DNA from: Candidatus Krumholzibacteriia bacterium
GTDB lineage: Bacteria; Krumholzibacteriota; Krumholzibacteriia; LZORAL124-64-63
Length of the DNA: 33,865 nucleotides
Direction: 5' to 3'
Assembly: GCA_024762975.1 (NCBI GenBank)
Contig: JANTGJ010000022.1
Location: forward strand, 1 to 33,865
Position numbers and translations under genes: made by a program. Shown here piece after piece: positions 27,679 through 33,865 of this stretch (within the stretch, counting starts at the first letter, position 1; each line of letters starts with the position of its first letter). The notes beneath the pieces were generated by a model, which saw nothing but the letters and a program-made list of their open reading frames with translations, ran no database searches and was not told the DNA's origin.

Positions 27679-28617
27679 TCAGTCGGCCGCTCTCAGATGG
27701 CCGGTCATGCCCCTCAACGTCTGGCGGGTGAATTGCTGCTCTCGGATCCGGAGATCCGGGGGCAACTCTTCGATGCGGGCGTAGTGCCTGTCTCGTTGCA
27801 GCAACTCTGCCGTGATCGCGTCGAAACACTCCTCCAGAGCGGGTCGGTCCTCCTCGTCGGGCAATCCCCCGCGCCGCGCACCGACTTCACGTGCCGTCTC
27901 CAACCACATTTCATGCTGTGCACGCGCATTGCGCAACAGTTGCATCCGGGCGCCGGTGTACCGTCCGTGGTGGGCGAAGCACAGTTGCCCGGGGAATGGA
28001 TCGAGGGCCATCATCCGTTCGATGGACTCGAAGGCCACGGCGGGGAAGAAGCGCGGTGGCGTCGCCGGACGCAGGTAGTATTCGTCCGTGTCCGAGCCCT
28101 TGCCCAACGTCGAGAACGTGCCCGCGGCCTCGCCCAGATACAGCGTACCTTCGTGCAGAAACGAAATGTGATGCGGCGCGTGGCCCGGAGTCGGAATCAC
28201 TTCGACCCCGGCCTCCCGCACCAGGTCATATCCGACGAGGTGGTCCTCGGCTACCGGACCGGGCTGACCATATACCTCGGCCGCATGCCCCAACACCGAC
28301 AACGAACCCTGCCACAGACGCCCGGGATCGGCCAGGTGGGGGCGGCCCCGCCGGTGACAGACAACCTTCGCTTCGGGCCATCGTCGCAGGATCTCGTGCG
28401 TCGCTCCGCCGTGGTCCAGGTGGATGTGCGTCAGCAGTACGAAATCCAACGCTCCGACCCCGGCCGCTTCCAGCTCGGCGATCAGATGATCGGCCGTCGC
28501 CGGCGGCCCCGGATCCACGATGAAACTGAACTCCTCGGACTGCGACAACCAGCAGCTGATAAAGCGGCGTTGCCCGGGCAGATCCTGGTCCAGGTCGATC
28601 AGCTTCAGTACGTTCAT
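27679..28617 (-). CDS. Metallo-beta-lactamase-fold hydrolase
   Basis: This 312-residue cytoplasmic protein of the glyoxalase II-like group has the dinuclear metal motif THIHLDHGG (H64, H66, D68, H69), a later His in PTPGHAPHHISF, and a C-terminal His in CFAHHGRY. The position that usually carries a bridging Asp (GD.....) reads LYLGEAAGTF, so Glu or another residue may take that role. The last ~90 residues are helical. The ATG at 28615-28617 overlaps the dnaB stop as ATGA, so it is translationally coupled to dnaB. Its substrate cannot be deduced. Confidence 0.88.
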   Translation of the reverse strand: MNVLKLIDLDQDLPGQRRFISCWLSQSEEFSFIVDPGPPATADHLIAELEAAGVGALDFVLLTHIHLDHGGATHEILRRWPEAKVVCHRRGRPHLADPGRLWQGSLSVLGHAAEVYGQPGPVAEDHLVGYDLVREAGVEVIPTPGHAPHHISFLHEGTLYLGEAAGTFSTLGKGSDTDEYYLRPATPPRFFPAVAFESIERMMALDPFPGQLCFAHHGRYTGARMQLLRNARAQHEMWLETAREVGARRGGLPDEEDRPALEECFDAITAELLQRDRHYARIEELPPDLRIREQQFTRQTLRGMTGHLRAAD

Positions 28618-30047
28618 CTGGCCAGATCCGCGAAGCGGGTGAATTCCTTGTGGAAGTGCAGATCGAACTGGCCGATGGGGCCGTTCCTCTGCTTGCCGAT
28701 GATCAGCGTCGCCATGTTCTCCAGCGACGGGTCCTCCGGGTTGTAGACTTCCCCGCGGTAGATGAACATCACGACATCGGCATCCTGTTCGATGGCGCCG
28801 GACTCCCGCAGATCGCTCAGCATCGGCTTGTGGTCCCCGCGCGCTTCGACACCACGCGAAAGCTGACTCAGGGCAAGCACCGGCACATTCAGATCCTTGG
28901 CCATGCCCTTCAGGTTTCGCGAAATGACCGAGATCTCCTGCTGCCGGTTCTCCTGCCTCCCGCCGCCGGTCATCAGCTGCAGATAGTCGATGATGATCAG
29001 ACCCAGACCGTGCTGCATCTTCAGCCGCCTGGCTTTGGCCTTCATTTCCAGTACCGAGATCCCCGAGGTATCGTCGATGTAGATCGGCGCGCGCGCCAAC
29101 TGGTCGCAGGCCTGCGTCAGCCGTGGCCAATCCTCGGCGCGCAGCTTGCCGCGGCGCAGGTTGTGCAGGTTGAAGCTCGCGCTCGAGCCCAGCATTCGCA
29201 TGACCAACTGCTCGCGCGACATTTCCAGTGAGAATACGCCCACGCCCTGTTTCGCCTGGACAGCGACGTTGTAGGCCAGATTCAGCGCCAGGGACGTCTT
29301 TCCCATCGAGGGTCGCGCAGCCAGAATGAGCAGATCCGAAGGTTGCAGGCCGCCGGTGCGGCGATCCAGTTCGGAGAACCCCGTGCGCAGGCCCGTTACA
29401 TCGTCCTTGGATTGGAAAGCTTCTTCGATGGACTTGAAAGTATCGGGGACGATCGCATCGACGCCCGTGAAACCGCCGGAACGCGACTCCTCACTGATAT
29501 CGTAAATTTTGCCCTGCGCGCGGTCCAGAATTTCGGACGCCTCTTCCTGAGCATCGAACGCCTCGGTCGCGATATTCGTCGAAACTCCGATCAGGTTCCG
29601 CAGCATCGCCTTTTCGCGCACGATTCCGGCGTGGTAGATCACGTTCGCCGCGGTGCCCATCATGCCCGACAGGTCGATCAGGAAGTCCATGCCGCCGACG
29701 ACCTCGAGCAGATCGACTTTTTCGTGCTTCTTGTGCTTGGGCAGGTCGAGGAATTCCTCGCCCGACTTCTGCAACAGGTCGGCCACGGTAATCGGATCAA
29801 TCGCCTGGTCGTTCTCGTACAGGCGGCACATGGCGCGGAAAATGAGCTGATGTTCGCGGCGGTAAAAATCCACGTGGGTGATTTTTTCGCGCGCCAGACC
29901 AACGGACTCGCGGTCGACCATCGCCGCACCGAGAATGGCCTGCTCGGCTTCCTCGCTCCAGGGGGGCTGACGGTCCTTGGGCAGGCGGTCGTAGCCGAAA
30001 GAAGGACCGGCGGGACGAGGCTGCATTTCCATGTGTGTCACTTTCAT
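28614..30047 (-). CDS. dnaB: Replicative DNA helicase DnaB
   Basis: The 477-residue protein is the hexameric 5'-3' helicase of the replisome. Its N-terminal domain (~28-135; PPWSEEAEQAILGAAMVD) interacts with primase. The RecA-like motor has Walker A ARPSMGKT with K250, GVFSLEMSREQLVMRML, and the Walker B region LGLIIIDYLQLM. It continues with ISRNLKGMAKDLNVPVLALSQLSRGVE and DLRESGAIEQDADVVMFIYR. Length is usual. There is no intein. AAGGG lies almost touching ATG 30047; GTG at codon 3 would have better spacing (8 bases), so the true start may be two codons later. The leader contains a small hairpin (30073-30088), and a DnaA-box cluster lies 220 bases further upstream. Confidence 0.97.
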   Translation of the reverse strand: MKVTHMEMQPRPAGPSFGYDRLPKDRQPPWSEEAEQAILGAAMVDRESVGLAREKITHVDFYRREHQLIFRAMCRLYENDQAIDPITVADLLQKSGEEFLDLPKHKKHEKVDLLEVVGGMDFLIDLSGMMGTAANVIYHAGIVREKAMLRNLIGVSTNIATEAFDAQEEASEILDRAQGKIYDISEESRSGGFTGVDAIVPDTFKSIEEAFQSKDDVTGLRTGFSELDRRTGGLQPSDLLILAARPSMGKTSLALNLAYNVAVQAKQGVGVFSLEMSREQLVMRMLGSSASFNLHNLRRGKLRAEDWPRLTQACDQLARAPIYIDDTSGISVLEMKAKARRLKMQHGLGLIIIDYLQLMTGGGRQENRQQEISVISRNLKGMAKDLNVPVLALSQLSRGVEARGDHKPMLSDLRESGAIEQDADVVMFIYRGEVYNPEDPSLENMATLIIGKQRNGPIGQFDLHFHKEFTRFADLAR

Positions 30048-30430
30048 ACCCTTGCGGGTGCCAAACAGTGATCGCGAAACCGTTCGCGGTACAATCTACA
30101 TCCATCCCTGCCGGGACGAGAAAAATCGGTGTCGCCAGGCTCCGAAACGAAGGATTCCAGGTTCGATTTCCCCATGAACGACCCACTTTACCACTCGGAT
30201 CGCCCCCCCTCCAGTTCCTCGCTGGATTCTTTCGATTTAGCCGGGGAAAAGCCTGTTGACAGGCGGTGGATAACTCCCCTGCAACCTGGGAAAAACTCGT
30301 GGACAACCCGCGAATCGAGTGGAAAAACCCGGGAAATCCAGAGATAATACCCGCGTTCTACGCGATAACCGTCATTCTTTTCAACCGACTGGTTGTCCAC
30401 AGCCACGTGGATAACTCGAAATGCCAGGCC
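30048..30430. other. Divergent intergenic region between dnaB and methyltransferase
   Basis: This 383-base gap contains no convincing gene. It holds the DnaA-box cluster (30265-30414), a TTGACA hexamer (30255-30260) and a hairpin CGCGAA/TTCGCG (30073-30088) in the dnaB leader. The central part, roughly 30330-30395, is somewhat AT-richer than its surroundings. Confidence 0.6.
30265..30414. promoter_or_regulatory. Cluster of DnaA boxes, candidate origin or DnaA-regulated region
   Basis: Four 9-mers are within one or two changes of the DnaA box TTATCCACA: TTATCCACC (30265-30273, minus), TTGTCCACG (30298-30306, minus), TTGTCCACA (30393-30401, plus) and TTATCCACG (30406-30414, minus). The last two lie 4 bases apart and face each other. 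A weaker TTTTCCACT lies near 30318 on the minus strand. Four such sites in 150 bases of intergenic DNA, next to dnaB, are unlikely by chance in GC-rich sequence. DnaA boxes can serve oriC, a titration site, or DnaA control of dnaB; the sequence alone does not decide. Confidence 0.65.
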
Positions 30431-31354
30431 ATGACCGAACGAGCCGACATCACCGGATTGCTGCACCGTCTGCAGGAATCGCCCCACCCCCCACGTGTGG
30501 GTGCGGGGCCGAGCCAACTGCCCTGGAACGATGCGGAGTTCAGCAAGCGGATGCTGGCCGTACATCTGGATCCGGAGACGCACATGGCCAGCCGTGCCCC
30601 CGACGTGATCCACGCCCACGTCGATTGGCTCGAAGCGCAGCTCGAAGTGGCGCAGGGATTGCGCAAACCGGCCAGCGGCTGTCGCGTACTGGACGTCGGT
30701 TGCGGCCCGGGGCTGTACTGCCACGAACAGGCGCGGCGCGGTATGCCCTCGGTCGGATTCGACTTCGCCCCCGAACCCTTGCGTTGGGCGCGGGAAACCG
30801 CAGAGTCCGAGAAACTGGACTGCCGCTTCCTCTCGGCCGACCTGACGGCGCTTCCCCCCGATTTCGCTGAACAGATCGGCCCCCAGGAGGCCATCACTTT
30901 CTGGTTCGGCGAGTTCCACTCCTTCGATGCCGGACAGGCCGCGGACTTCCTGGTTCGCCTGGCCGCATGCCTGGTGCCCGGCGGATTGTTCATCCTGGAG
31001 TATCAACCCTACGACCTCTTCGTGCAGGAGGACAGCGCCGACTGGACAGTGCACTCGAATTCGGTTTTCTGCGACCGCCCCCACCTGTGGCTGCAGGAAT
31101 TCGGCTGGGACGAGGACGCCCAGACCGAGATCCATGTCCACTGGGTGATGGACGCGGAGTCGCCGGGCGTGCAACGATATGTCCAATGCCACCGGGCCTG
31201 GACCGACGAGCAGCTCGTACAGATGCTCGCGGCGGCCGGCCTGGAAAGCTTCGTCTTTCATCCGCCGATTACCGGCGTGAGTGAGGAGTTCGAATTCCCC
31301 GTGATCGTAGGCCGCAAATCAGCAACAAGGAATGTCACCGATGAGGATGCGTAA
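30431..31354 (+). CDS. SAM-dependent class I methyltransferase
   Basis: The 307-residue protein has motif I VLDVGCGPG (86-94) followed by LYCHEQARRG, an acidic strand end in GFDFAPEPLRWARE, and post-motif LVRLAACLVPGGLFILEYQP. These define a Rossmann-fold SAM methyltransferase; the substrate is unknown. ATG 30431 begins MTERADITGLLHRLQESP; the frame is open upstream through the DnaA-box region but has no family-like sequence there. No strong ribosome-binding site is visible. The end of the gene overlaps the start of the transporter gene, so both are probably one transcript. Confidence 0.88.
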   Translation: MTERADITGLLHRLQESPHPPRVGAGPSQLPWNDAEFSKRMLAVHLDPETHMASRAPDVIHAHVDWLEAQLEVAQGLRKPASGCRVLDVGCGPGLYCHEQARRGMPSVGFDFAPEPLRWARETAESEKLDCRFLSADLTALPPDFAEQIGPQEAITFWFGEFHSFDAGQAADFLVRLAACLVPGGLFILEYQPYDLFVQEDSADWTVHSNSVFCDRPHLWLQEFGWDEDAQTEIHVHWVMDAESPGVQRYVQCHRAWTDEQLVQMLAAAGLESFVFHPPITGVSEEFEFPVIVGRKSATRNVTDEDA

Positions 31355-32786
31355 CCCGCGCCGCCTCGTGCCCTTCCTGTTGGGCCTCGCGGTATTCATT
31401 ACCCTGTTCTACCTGCCCGGGATGCCGGCCGCGATCGATCCGTCCGGCCAAACGATCGAGCTGACACACGAAGGCAAGGCCGCGCTGGGCCTGTTCCTGA
31501 TGGCCGGTATCTGGTGGATCTTCGAGGTGGTTCCGGTCGGGATCACCGCCATCACGATCGGGGTCTTCCAATCCCTGTGGTTGATCCGGGACACCCGCCA
31601 GGCCATGACCGACTTCATGGACCCCAGCGTGTGGTTCATCTTTGGTTCGCTGCTGATCGGCTCCGCCTTCGCCAAGACCGGCCTGACCAAACGCCTGGCC
31701 TACAAGATGTTGACACAGATCCCGGAACGAACGCGGATCATCTATCTCGGCGTCTTTGCGATGACCGCTTCGCTGACGTTGGTCATGGCGCACACGGCGG
31801 TAGCCGCGGCGATCTTTCCGCTGCTCTACACCATTCACCAGCTCTATGAACCGACCGGCAAGCCGACAAGATTCGGCAAGGGACTGTTCATCGGCATGGC
31901 CTATACCTCCGGCGCCGGCAGTATCATCACACTGCTGGGGGCCGCGCGCGGAGCCGTGGCCATCGGGTTCTTCCGCGAGTTGACCGGCCGCGAGATCACC
32001 TTCTTCGAGGTGACCTGGTTCCTGGCACCGTTGGGGATCCTGATGGTCATCGTACTGTGGGCCTTCATCTGCGTATGGTTCAAGCCCGAGCGTGATCATC
32101 TGCCCGGCCTGCACGCGCGCGCCGAGGCCGGTTACGCCAAGCTGGGCCGTTTCAAGAAGCGCGAAATGGCCACTCTGGCCGTCGCCGCCGGCATTGTCGT
32201 GATCCTGACCGCGAGATCATTCCTTCCGGTGCTGGAACCCCTGGACAAGAGCGCAGTGATCCTCGGCGCGGCGCTGCTGCTCTTCATCACCCGCATCCTG
32301 GAGCTTCCCGACCTCGAGAGCATGCCCTGGAATATCGTCCTGCTGTTCGGCGGCGCGATGTCGATTGGATTCTGTCTCTGGCAGACGGGAGCGGCGGAGT
32401 GGCTGGCGATCGGCTGGCTGACCAGCCTGGACCAGGCCCACTGGTTTCTCTTCCTGATGGGCGTCACTCTCTTCGTGATGCTGATGACCAACTTCATCCT
32501 GAATGTCGCCGCCATCGCGATCACGCTGCCGGTCGCACTGGTCATGGCACCCTACATGGGAATCGACGCGGAGGTCGTGATGTTCGCCTCGCTGGCCGCC
32601 GCGGGCATGCCGTTCCTGTTGCTGGTCGGCGCCGCTCCCAACGCCATCGCCTACGAGAGCCATCAGTTCCAGACGAAGGAGTTCTTCGTCGCCGGTCTGC
32701 CCGCCAGCGCACTGCTGATGATCGTCATTGCCTTGTTCATCTGGAAGATCTGGCCCTGGATGGGGATGCCGATCCTGCTTCCGTAG
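31332..32786 (+). CDS. DASS/SLC13-family anion:sodium symporter
   Basis: The 484-residue inner-membrane protein has about 11-12 hydrophobic segments. Two re-entrant regions are recognisable: VMAHTAVAAAIFPLLY in the first half and MTNFILNVAAIAITLPVAL in the second. Each replaces the usual SNT signature by a related sequence (AHT, TNF), so sodium coupling may differ from characterised di/tricarboxylate transporters. LVGAAPNAIAYESHQFQTKEF is the conserved C-terminal family motif. It probably imports dicarboxylate, phosphate or sulfate-like anions. ATG 31332 overlaps the methyltransferase by 23 bases; ATG 31341 with AAGGA upstream is an alternative start. Confidence 0.9.
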   Translation: MSPMRMRNPRRLVPFLLGLAVFITLFYLPGMPAAIDPSGQTIELTHEGKAALGLFLMAGIWWIFEVVPVGITAITIGVFQSLWLIRDTRQAMTDFMDPSVWFIFGSLLIGSAFAKTGLTKRLAYKMLTQIPERTRIIYLGVFAMTASLTLVMAHTAVAAAIFPLLYTIHQLYEPTGKPTRFGKGLFIGMAYTSGAGSIITLLGAARGAVAIGFFRELTGREITFFEVTWFLAPLGILMVIVLWAFICVWFKPERDHLPGLHARAEAGYAKLGRFKKREMATLAVAAGIVVILTARSFLPVLEPLDKSAVILGAALLLFITRILELPDLESMPWNIVLLFGGAMSIGFCLWQTGAAEWLAIGWLTSLDQAHWFLFLMGVTLFVMLMTNFILNVAAIAITLPVALVMAPYMGIDAEVVMFASLAAAGMPFLLLVGAAPNAIAYESHQFQTKEFFVAGLPASALLMIVIALFIWKIWPWMGMPILLP

Positions 32787-32814
32787 GCCTCCCGGAGGCG
32801 GGCCGTTCTGGCCC
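32787..32814. terminator. Two adjacent small hairpins between converging genes
   Basis: GCCTCC with GGAGGC (32787-32799) and GGGCC with GGCCC (32800-32814) form short GC-rich stems in the 30-base gap between the transporter and the MscS gene. No T-run follows on either strand, so the terminator function is uncertain. Confidence 0.35.
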
Positions 32815-32816
32815 CA

Positions 32817-33758
32817 CTACGACGAAGGCGACGGTCCGCCGGATCCGGGCTTGCCCTCGGACTGGTTGTCGTAGTGGCGGATCGTCGGGTAGGCGAAATC
32901 GATGGCATCCTCGTCGGCGAACGCGATCAGGATTTCTTCCCAGATCGCCGCAACCGTCGAGCGGCGCTGACGAGGTTCGCTGAGATAGCGCAGGGTCAGG
33001 ACCACTCCGCTGTCGGCCACCGAGGTCCAGATGATCGGCGTCAGTTGCTGGAAAAAGATCATGTACTTGCGGCTGGCGCGGCGCACCTGCTCAGCCGCCA
33101 CATCTCCCTTGACTCCGCTGTGCTTCTCGGCAATGCCCTGGAGGATCTCCTTGGCCCGTTGCCAATCGCTCTCGAAAGTCACCATCACCGGGATCTCGTC
33201 CCAGATGAACTGGAAGCTCGCCGTGTAGTTCCCGACTGCCTGCCTGAAAATCCAGCCGTTGGGTACGTGGATGATACGGCCCGTGCTCTGATCGGCGTCC
33301 ACCCAGTTGCCGATCTCGACCAGCGAAAACTGAAACAGCCGAATGTCGATCACGTCTCCGCGATGCTCACCGATCTGGATGCGGTCACCAACGACGAAGG
33401 GCTTGCGAATGCTGATAAAAATCCAGCCTGCCAGGTTCACCAGGGGATCCTGCAACGCGATCGCCAGTCCCGCCGAGACCAGGCCGAGGTAAGCCGACCA
33501 GCCCCTCAGCCCGCCGAACCAGATCACCAGCGTCACGATTACGAAAGCGAAGCTGATCAGGTAGTTGAAGGTTTTCTTGACGATGTAGCGTCGCTGCACC
33601 TCTTCCACACGTCTCTCGAGCATGTGGCCGATGACCAGGCGCGCACCTACAGCCACTCCCCAGGCGAACAGAGTCAGCAGGGTGTCCCACAGACGCTCCG
33701 AGCCCAACCCCAGATGGGCATGTAACCAGTCGATGATGGTTTGGATGATTTCGCTCAT
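32817..33758 (-). CDS. MscS-family mechanosensitive channel
   Basis: The 313-residue inner-membrane protein has three to four N-terminal helices (~1-95) and the MscS pore helix and beta-domain signature (GLVSAGLAIALQDPLVNLAG, WIFISIRKPFVVGDRIQIG, then GDVIDIRLFQFSLVE and PNGWIF). The C-terminal cytoplasmic domain (~165-300) follows. The last residues are low-complexity GKPGSGGPSPSS. Such channels open on membrane tension and protect against osmotic downshift. The ATG at 33758 lacks a strong Shine-Dalgarno site. The gene converges with the SLC13 gene. Confidence 0.93.
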   Translation of the reverse strand: MSEIIQTIIDWLHAHLGLGSERLWDTLLTLFAWGVAVGARLVIGHMLERRVEEVQRRYIVKKTFNYLISFAFVIVTLVIWFGGLRGWSAYLGLVSAGLAIALQDPLVNLAGWIFISIRKPFVVGDRIQIGEHRGDVIDIRLFQFSLVEIGNWVDADQSTGRIIHVPNGWIFRQAVGNYTASFQFIWDEIPVMVTFESDWQRAKEILQGIAEKHSGVKGDVAAEQVRRASRKYMIFFQQLTPIIWTSVADSGVVLTLRYLSEPRQRRSTVAAIWEEILIAFADEDAIDFAYPTIRHYDNQSEGKPGSGGPSPSS

Positions 33759-33786
33759 TGCGCTTTCGACCGCTCAGCCATGTTGC

Positions 33787-33812
33787 CCAATCACGTTGGC
33801 CAATCACGTGGG
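33787..33812. repeat. Two tandem copies of a 13-base unit upstream of the MscS gene
   Basis: CCAATCACGTTGG (33787-33799) is followed directly by CCAATCACGTGGG (33800-33812), with one mismatch. It lies about 30 bases before the channel start codon on the minus strand, where regulator binding or spacing effects are possible. Confidence 0.6.
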
Positions 33813-33823
33813 AAGAATTATTA

Positions 33824-33840
33824 CGCGCCCGACGGGCGCG
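33824..33840. other. Perfect 8-bp GC-rich palindrome near the window end
   Basis: CGCGCCCG and CGGGCGCG flank a single A. An AT-rich stretch (GAATTATTA) lies next to it on the left. In the minus direction it could be a terminator of an upstream gene outside the window (followed by TAATAATTCTT) or part of the MscS promoter region. Confidence 0.5.
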
Positions 33841-33865
33841 CCAGCGTGAGTGATCATAAGCGCTA

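Noticed and set aside
28618-29130. N-terminal extension of the MBL-fold hydrolase frame
   Set aside because: It overlaps dnaB in another frame and is Arg/Ala-rich. The ATGA overlap with the dnaB stop gives the natural start.
30130-30176. T-arm-like sequence (GGTTCGATTTCCCC) suggesting a tRNA
   Set aside because: The stem partners do not pair, and no D-arm, anticodon arm or acceptor stem fits around it.

Overview
The window is a high-GC stretch of a chromosome, probably from an uncultured Gram-negative lineage of the Eisenbacteria, Krumholzibacteriota or Latescibacterota kind. That placement is inference. It rests on large secreted proteins ending in a FlgD/Ig-like sorting domain (PNPFNP motif, DxRGR, GVYF, final TLLK), an Mla-type outer-membrane lipid transport operon, and a Ser/Thr kinase fused to a TolB-like domain and TPRs. 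No rRNA, tRNA or CRISPR array was seen.

Positions 1-17500 are an accessory region. It begins with the tail of a SHOCT protein. Next comes a decayed 563-base block (437-999) holding the 3' end of leuS and a zinc-binding IS91-type transposase fragment. Then follow a Ser/Thr kinase (1108-3327, minus), a small secreted protein (4150-5094, plus) flanked by a 58-base direct repeat, a lipoprotein relic, a giant 2386-residue secreted protein with five propeller modules (5468-12628, minus), and a divergent 1265-residue secreted protein (13165-16962, plus). The latter combines a C-type-lectin-like domain, a beta-helix, VCBS/FG-GAP repeats and an ASPIC/UnbV domain. Gene remnants litter this part: an SpmB-like C-terminus, a sorting-domain C-terminus, and two copies of the transposase fragment.

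The intact leuS (17502-19922, minus) with its own downstream transposase relic is the second copy of the 437-999 block, in the same orientation. The kinase and all the large surface proteins therefore lie between two direct repeats about 16.8 kb apart. This is the most striking structure in the window: it looks like an insertion or duplication at the 3' end of leuS.

Positions 17500-33865 are mostly core genes. They comprise leuS; a two-gene sensor operon (a periplasmic CxxCH sensor with a PAS domain, then a hybrid histidine kinase); the operon mlaE-mlaF-mlaD; a Nudix hydrolase; dnaB followed by an overlapping metallo-beta-lactamase-fold hydrolase; a SAM methyltransferase overlapping a DASS/SLC13 transporter; and an MscS channel. 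The intergenic region upstream of dnaB (30265-30414) carries four near-consensus DnaA boxes, and most genes diverge from it, so it is a candidate origin or DnaA-controlled region.
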